The notes beneath the pieces are model-generated. The model worked only from the letters and a program-made list of their open reading frames with translations, was not told the DNA's origin and made no database searches. Of a stretch of DNA of 64,000 nucleotides, positions 58,230 to 64,000 are shown in pieces. Source of the DNA: Avena insularis (lineage: Eukaryota > Streptophyta > Magnoliopsida > Poales > Poaceae); the NCBI GenBank assembly GCA_023614405.1, contig CM042691.1, forward strand, positions 178,532,927 through 178,596,926, written 5' to 3'. Each line of letters starts with the position of its first letter. Within the stretch, counting starts at the first letter, position 1. The position numbers and the translations under genes are program-made.

Positions 58230-60140
58230 TGTAGTGACCTCGGATCGGTAAAGATCCTAAGTCCCTGTGATTTGCATGCTAGTCCCTGGATCAATAGCTA
58301 GCACTCACAGTCGATGAATATCATGTAAAACACAAAGTCTTTATTACACGGATAATCCAGAGTATGAATTTATTACAAATCTGCTTAGCATTAAGCTAGC
58401 TCAAATAACAGCGGAAACATAAAAGCAGTTTGAGTCCATCAACACCCCAGGCTTGTCGAGTGTAGACTCGTGATCCCTACGCACCTTTCAATCTTCGCTT
58501 TCTGCACATAAGACGTGCAGCCAACAAGTTGGGTCAATACTTTGAATGTATTGGCAAATTACACCAAGGAGAGAAAAGACTATCTCTACATGCAAGGCTA
58601 GTTTAGGCTGTACAGTTCATTTGCTCAAGGCTAGTTTCTTAAGTAGAGAGAACAAGAGAAGATTTTCCCTACTTTATAAACATTTGCTTAGATAAAATAA
58701 GGCCGAATGGCACACGAGGATATTACTCACCAAGTGTCCAAACAACCAAACACTTCGATATTACGCACCAAGTGACACTTGGATATTACACACCAAGTTC
58801 CCAAAATCCCACCCATTGGCGATATTACTCACGCCATGGGGTTTTAAAAACTTTGTTTAGAAAAGAGAGAGGAAGATCCTTCAGAGGCTCCATCCTTCAG
58901 ATGCACAATGTTGTTCTGTTTCCGTGAACACGGCTGATCGATCAGATTTCAATACTCTCGAGATTTTGTGCACTTTACCCGCAATCCACGGTCAAGTCCT
59001 TTTACAAACAAGACCATAGCGAGGCTTTCCCTTAGTAGCCCCTCTACCTTCTGGATCCAACCGTGCCAATAACCTCCAAATGTTGGTACCCAGGTGAGGT
59101 TTCCCACTAAGTACTAGGCCAAGACAGAGCCCATATGTATTGTGGTTGCACTAGAAGCTTGAATTCTGAAACATGGCAGACTTCTTTGATTCTGGTGACG
59201 TCCTCCACCAAAATCTCACACATTGACAGACAACCATTTACGCCCGGAAAACTTAGTTTTATTTTGAAGTGGATTTGAGAAGAAAAGTTTGCTCTAGAGA
59301 GCCTTTATACTTAGAAAAATTCTTTGTCTTTTGAACCCCCCAACGGTACTTTGTATATATAGCATAGGAAGCAATACTTAGCAAAAACAGGGGTAACCTA
59401 TTAGGAGGGGAAATCCTAAGTATAGAGCTACTCATGGCATACTACAAAATCATCGCACTTGCAAAATAATACTAAGGAAAAATTCTACTAGAACATCCTA
59501 CACATGCATACTACAGAATTTTGAAGATCATATGCATAGAATCAAAACTGGGACAAAATTATGAACAAGTGGTGTAACTTGCCTTGATCCGAGCAGCACT
59601 CTACACAATAGCACTCCTTAGCGCACTCCGAACAATCTAACGAATCACAAACATAGATCTAATCACAACTTGCACAAAATATGCCACGGAGTTAACATGC
59701 ATGCATGCAACATGGTATTTATGCAAGATTGATTTTCTAAATTGACCAAGGTAGCATAATTGGATTGCAAATTCATATAAATTTAATTACTTGGCCAAAT
59801 TTAGCATATAATATACCGTTGGATTCATAATTTTATGTAGAACACAGATCTACAATAAAATTTCAATTTTACAGTAGGGTTTTCGGTGTAGAATTTAATC
59901 TCTAGATAAGAGTGTTTATTCTATATAAAAATAATTAAAATTCTGTTTTAGTTGATTCTTGCTGCGATGACTTTGTTTCCGCAATACCTACTGAACAAAA
60001 TTATAAAACCTTGCTTAAGATCATTAGATCTAATTTGGGGCTCATTAGATGGTTGGATCTCCTATTAAACCTATGAATTAGATTAATGACCCAAATTATT
60101 TTAAACCTATGGGAAACCAAAACTAATAACGTCCCTAACA
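58230..60140 (-). repeat. Complete 5' LTR of element F
   Basis: 1,911 bases on the minus strand from TGTTAGGGACG (60140) to GAGGTCACTACA (58230). Includes CTATATATACA at about 59352. Its first ~370 bases (59771-60140) have no counterpart in the adjoining inverted copy. Confidence 0.82.
59352..59362 (-). promoter_or_regulatory. TATA box in the 5' LTR of F, facing gag
   Basis: Minus strand CTATATATACA, upstream of leader, pre-gag ORF and gag. Confidence 0.6.
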
Positions 60141-61691
60141 CAATTGCAATCCAATTATGCTACCTTGGACAATTTAGAAAACCAATCTTGCATAAATACC
60201 ATGTTGCATGCATGCATGTTAACTCTATGGTATATTTTGTGCAAGTTGTGATCAGATCTATGTTTGTGATTTGTTAGATTGTTCGGAGTGCGCTAAGGAG
60301 TGCTATTGTGTAGAGTGCTGCTCGGATCAAGGCAAGTTACACCACTTGTTCATAATTTTGTCCCAGTTTTGATTCTATGCATATGATCTTCAAAATTCTG
60401 TAGTATGCATGTGTAGGATGTTCTAGTAGAATTTTTCCTTAGTATTATTTTGCAAGTGCGATGATTTTGTAGTATGCCATGAGTAGCTCTATACTTAGGA
60501 TTTCCCCTCCTAATAGGTTACCCCTGTTTTTGCTAAGTATTGCTTGCTATGCTATATATACAAAGTACCTTTGGGGGGTTCGAAAGACAAAGAATTTTTC
60601 TAAGTATAAAGGCTCTCTAGAGCAAATTTTTCTTCTCATATCCACTTCAAATTAAAACTAGGTTTTCTTCTAGGCGTAATGGTTGTCGGGTCAACGTGTG
60701 AGATTTTGGTGGAGGACGGCCGCCCAGGAATCAAAGAAGTCTGCCATGTTTCAGAATTCAGAAGCTTCTAGTGCAACCACAATACATATGGGCTCTGTCT
60801 TGGCCTAGTACTTAGTGGGAAACCTCACCTAGGTACCAACATTTGGAGGTTATTGGCACGGTTGGATCCAGAAGGTAGAGGGGCTACTAAGGAAAGCCTC
60901 GCCATGGTCTTGTCTGTAAAAGTACTTGACCGTGGATTGCGGGTAAAGTGCACAAACTCTCGAGAGTATTGCAATCTGATCAATCAGCCGTGTTCATGGA
61001 AACAGAACAACATTGAGCATCTGAAGGATGGAGCCACTGAAGGATCTTCCTCTCTCTTTTCTAAACAAAGTTTTTAAAACCCCATGGCGTGAGTAATATC
61101 GCCAATGGGTGGGATTTTGGGAACTGGGTGTGTGATATCCAAGTGTCACATGGTGCGTAATATCCAAGTGTTTGGTTGTTTGGACACTTGGTGAGTAATA
61201 TCCTCGTGTGCCATTAGGCCTTATTTTATCTAAGCAAATGTTTACAAAGTAGGGAAAATCTTCTCTTCTTCTCTCTACTTAAGAAACTATCCTTGAGAAA
61301 ATGAACTCTACAGCCTAAACTAGCCTTGCATGTAGAGATAGTCTTTTCTCTCCTTGGTGTAATTTGCCAATACATTCAAAGTATTGACCCAACTTGTTGG
61401 CTGCACGTCTTATGTGCAGAAAGCGAAGATTGAAAGGTGTGTAGGGATCACGAGTCTACACTCGACAAGCCTGGGGCATTTATGGACTCAAGCTGCTTTT
61501 ATGTTTCCGCTGTTATTTGAGCTTGCTTGATGCTAAGAAGATTTGTAATAAATTCATACTCTGGATTATCCGTGTAATAAAGACTTTGTGTTTTACATGA
61601 TATTCATCGACTGTGAGTGCTAGCTATTGATCCAGGGACTAGCATGTAAATCACGGGGACTTAGGATCTTTACCGATCCGAGATCACTACA
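60141..61691 (+). repeat. Inverted, 5'-truncated LTR copy at the right end of element F
   Basis: Plus-strand LTR sequence matching the complement of 58230-59770, with about 370 bases missing at its start, ending GATCACTACA at 61691 directly before TSD CTGCT. Scattered point differences distinguish it from the complete LTR. Confidence 0.9.
60552..60562 (+). promoter_or_regulatory. TATA box in the inverted LTR copy, facing right
   Basis: CTATATATACA on the plus strand, the mirror of the box at 59352; the two boxes face away from each other, about 1.2 kb apart. Confidence 0.55.
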
Positions 61692-61992
61692 CTGCTAGAA
61701 CAAGGGAGAGGAAGGTCTTCATCGACTACCATACGTGTGACCGACTGCAGAAGCGCTGCCGGAACGTGGCGCCGGAAGGATCGTCTACACGATCTTGAGA
61801 TCGGCAAGTCATCTACTACATCAACCACGAGAATCCGATCTTGTTAAATGCTTTGGATCTACAAGGGTTAGTTCTCTATAATCTCGTTGCACCGATCTTG
61901 TAGATTAGATCTTGGCTTTGCCATAGATTAGATCTTGGTTTTGTGTGTTCATGCGATAGAGATATTTTGTTTCCCATGCTATGAACCCTACA

Positions 61993-63168
61993 ATAATATG
62001 CGTTAACCATGAGATTTGTAATGGGACAAAGAATTCAGCTGGATCTTCTTCATTTCACATGGACGGATGACCATCTCGTGGTGTTGGTGTACCTTACGAT
62101 GCCAAGCATATGGGTGGACCCCTTAGTTCCCTATGATATTGGTGTCTAGACTATCTGTGAGGGACGATCGTAGGTAGGTCCTCATATTGACTGCGTGACC
62201 AGGGACATTGTCTGCTCACTAGAGTCCTCAAGGATTCAACCATAGTTATATTAGAGGTGCGGGTTTCCAGAGGTCTTTATGCTTGGGGAGTCGTGTTTAC
62301 ATGTGGGGTCGCGGAGAATGGCAGTGATTTTCTTGGATCATCTACTAGGCCTCACACCCAAGAAAGTGTGGATGGAAAACATCGCCCAGTTGTGCAACAA
62401 GGATTTGATATCTTATGGGTAAAGTAACGCACCTCTGCAGAGTGTAAGAAATGTAACACGTTACTCCCTGTTCTGGGAAATAGCTACGAACGCGGCAGGA
62501 AAGGAACTTCATGAAGTTTTGGTAAACCCTTGAAGGATGATAGACATAGATTTTCAACATAAAAGCAATCTTTGATTAAATATTTACAAAAACCTACATA
62601 GTCTATGACTTATGGTCTGTGGCTGTAGATAGTGCATCATACACTCCTGTTTAGTGAACTTGCTGAGAACGCTCGTACTCAACCACCTTTCTAGATTATG
62701 AAGTCAATAAAGACGAAGTCAAAACCAACTTAGGCTCAAGGTAATCATCATTAATAGCTCAATCTCTTCAATGAATTCAATTAAAAAAGCATATACATCA
62801 ACTGAAATGAATACGAAATTGCTAATTAGGTAGGAGTGTGATATCTAGCCATAGAACCTACTTCTGTAGAGAAATGCAATGTCATCATTTGCAATCTATA
62901 TAGTTTATACGCTAGTATATTATTATGATATTTATGAGCTATTATTTTGGTTCTTATTTGTAAGAAGTTTATTTCTCTCTTTATAACCTAGAGTGTTCTC
63001 TGGATATTTTGTAAAGAGTCAAGTTGTAATTTATAGTCATGTCTTGGACCTACTATGTTTCTGTTGTACCACTCTGAGGGATGTAATACTAGTGAAACGG
63101 TGTTTCATTGGTGTTATATCAATGACTATAGTATACTACATCATGTAGTGGTATGCTGGGTTACCGCA
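61993..63168 (+). mobile_element. Element H: fragment of a Ty3-type LTR, plus strand
   Basis: LTR-like non-coding sequence after the 3' LTR of J. It contains ACCTCTGCAGAGTGTAAG at 62431, the block shared by the other gypsy-type LTRs here, followed by GAGAACGCTCGTACTCAACC near 62664, a phrase typical of the 3' half of such LTRs. A possible LTR end is GGTTACCGCA at 63168. The start is missing; J probably inserted into this LTR (expected TSD ataat). Confidence 0.5.
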
Positions 63169-63194
63169 GTGTTGATGGTGGAGTGCTGGAACTA

Positions 63195-63846
63195 GAGCGA
63201 GTTCCTAGATGTGTGATCGCCATTGCGTGCCTCATAAGCAACCATGTTCCCATATAGATTATCGAGGGTGAAGTCGTCGTCACCCTTGGATGCAATCACC
63301 TAGATCGATGTAGTGAAATTCTCATGGTCCTCTCCAAGACCAGCAAGCATATAGGAGATAACCTTTGGGTCGCTGAGTGGGTTCCCGGTCATCGCCATGG
63401 TATCGGTGTGATTGAAGTAGATGGACATCGACGTGTCTCATTTCTTCGGCTTCACTAGAGGCGTGTGAAGCCGCACAACCTTCACTTTCGACCAGGATGC
63501 ATACATCCAATCAAGGACCTCCCATGTCTTTACAAACGACTTGATAAACTGCACATGGTCGAGGGTCGGAGGAGAAGAGACGACATCAGGGCACTGAGAA
63601 CCCGTTGGTCGGTGCGAAACCAGACGCCGTAGTTGGGTTTGTCGATTTTGGTGTAAGCGATCTTCTTCGGTGGTGCCTTCGTGGTTCCATCTACAAAGCC
63701 ATACACGTCTTGGCTGTAGAGCGCGGCAAGGGCCTAAGCCCTCTACAACAAGGAGTTGTCCTGGTCAAGATTGGCTGTGATTGTCGAGGCTAGGGTATGG
63801 GTGATATTTGTAGAGGTTGGCAAAGGAGGTGTGTTCGTCGGAGCCA
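63195..63846 (-). pseudogene. gag: Copia gag (UBN2-type) remnant of element I
   Basis: Starts M-A-P-T-N-T-P-P-L-P at 63846. Across frame changes I read G-F-V-D-G-T-T-K-A-P-P, Y-G-V-W-F-R-T-D-Q-R-V-L-S-A-L, F-V-K-T-W-E-V-L-D-W-M-Y and, near 63350, D-P-K-V-I-S-Y-M-L-A-G-L-G. These are the successive landmarks of the gag-polypeptide of plant copia elements (D-G-T-x-x-x-P-P, W-x-x-x-D-Q-x-V-L-S, W-x-x-L, L-A-G-L). Stops (for example a TAG near 63736) and frame shifts make it non-functional. The capsid precursor of this family packages the element RNA. Confidence 0.7.
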
Positions 63847-63866
63847 TGGGTGATTACATTGTGGGA

Positions 63867-63878
63867 TGCTCTGATAGC
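63867..63878 (-). other. Primer-binding site of element I
   Basis: Minus strand TGCTATCAGAGC, a tRNA-Met type site with one change. Confidence 0.6.
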
Positions 63879-64000
63879 ATATAAAATTATAGATTGGTTT
63901 GTGTTTCACGTACCAACTTGTTAGGCGGCATAGCTCTTTATATAACTCATGTGTTGGGTTTTAGAGTAGTAGTTAGGATCTCAACAACCTAACAAACCTA
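63879..64000 (-). repeat. Partial 5' LTR of element I
   Basis: Minus-strand LTR end ...AATTTTATA at 63879. TATATAAA-type TATA box on the minus strand at 63937-63944. Continues beyond the window. Confidence 0.55.

Larger units (their letters stand above)
55763..61691 (-). mobile_element. Element F: gag-only LTR element with inverted U5 termini
   Basis: Flanked by an exact target duplication CTGCT (55758-55762 and 61692-61696) inside the LTR of J. From the right on the minus strand: complete LTR (60140-58230), tRNA-Met primer site, a coiled-coil pre-gag ORF, gag, then directly a 210-base LTR remnant ending at 55763. Protease, RT and integrase are absent. To the right of the complete LTR, a further LTR piece lies in the opposite orientation (60141-61691), so both outer ends of the insertion are LTR 3' (U5) ends: TGTAGTGACC on the left and GATCACTACA on the right. 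The Gag type and tRNA-Met site suggest Ty3/gypsy. Confidence 0.85.
53642..61992 (+). mobile_element. Element J: 3' end of an Angela/BARE-like copia element
   Basis: Decayed RT tail and RNase H, a polypurine tract (AAGTGGGAGAC) and a 3' LTR starting TATTGGAGATATGCCC and ending ACCCTACA at 61992. Wording and order match Angela/BARE/WIS. Following bases ataat are the expected target duplication. The start is cut off by element E at 53641, and the missing 5' part is not directly on the other side of E, where instead the start of the inverted element L is found. Confidence 0.82.
54349..61992 (+). repeat. 3' LTR of element J, interrupted by element F
   Basis: About 1.7 kb when F (55763-61691) and one target duplication are removed. 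The TATA box CTATATAAAA is at 55581. The part after F (GACCGACTGCAGAAGCGCTG, then the cgtctacacgatc region) matches the corresponding part of the LTR of L in inverse orientation. Confidence 0.88.
63169..64000 (-). mobile_element. Element I: 5' part of a copia element, minus strand, running off the window
   Basis: On the minus strand: partial LTR (64000-63879), primer site, then a decayed UBN2-type gag starting at 63846. At 63169-63195 it meets the end of LTR H. The start of the LTR lies right of the window. Confidence 0.68.

Noticed and set aside
1..64000. CRISPR arrays, bacterial-type operons, riboswitches
   Set aside because: Nothing with spaced direct repeats or bacterial gene organisation; the window is plant nuclear retrotransposon DNA.

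Overview
The window is plant nuclear DNA made entirely of nested LTR retrotransposons. I found no host gene, rRNA or tRNA gene. The families point to a grass, probably subfamily Pooideae (wheat, barley, oat and ryegrass relatives): Angela/BARE/WIS-like copia LTRs, Ty3/gypsy Tat-lineage elements with dual RNase H and an antisense gene, very long gypsy LTRs around non-coding interiors, and a Cassandra-type miniature retrotransposon with 5S rRNA-like boxes. Species cannot be decided from the sequence alone. Element letters (A to L) are mine; family assignments are by eye.

Layout, left to right. 1-4366: pol tail and complete 3' LTR of a chromovirus (A, +). 4367-9669: a long LTR (C, -) with an internal ~1.55 kb tandem duplication that doubles its TATA region. 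9670-16582: 3' part of a Tat element (B, +): RNase H, integrase, antisense multi-exon gene, 3' LTR. The junctions suggest A sits in C and C in B, so the missing parts should lie left of the window. 16588-18893: a ~2.3 kb palindrome of two inverted copies of Angela-like gag/pre-integrase sequence. 17764-38780: an Angela-like element (L, -) whose 5' LTR, primer site and leader are tandemly duplicated (~3.2 kb unit). Each copy carries a Cassandra TRIM, and the second hosts a complete Tat element (G, 24445-37131, TSD GCGCT). 38781-53641: a large non-coding LTR element (E, -). Its 3' LTR hosts an LTR (D, +), which in turn hosts a solo LTR (K, -, TSD TAATG); its 5' LTR carries a ~3.8 kb internal deletion. 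53642-61992: RT/RNase H tail and 3' LTR of an Angela-like copia (J, +), with element F (55763-61691, TSD CTGCT) inside that LTR. 61993-63168: gypsy LTR fragment (H, +). 63169-64000: start of another copia (I, -) leaving the window.

Almost all coding sequence is broken. The most intact pieces are the gag and pre-gag ORFs of F, the integrase of G (HHCC and DDE residues visible) and the first exon of G's antisense gene. The observations most worth checking are the U5-to-U5 inverted termini of F, the conserved six-exon antisense gene in two different Tat elements (with a second copy of its C-terminal module in G), the 5S-box TRIMs sharing one deletion, and the large palindrome.
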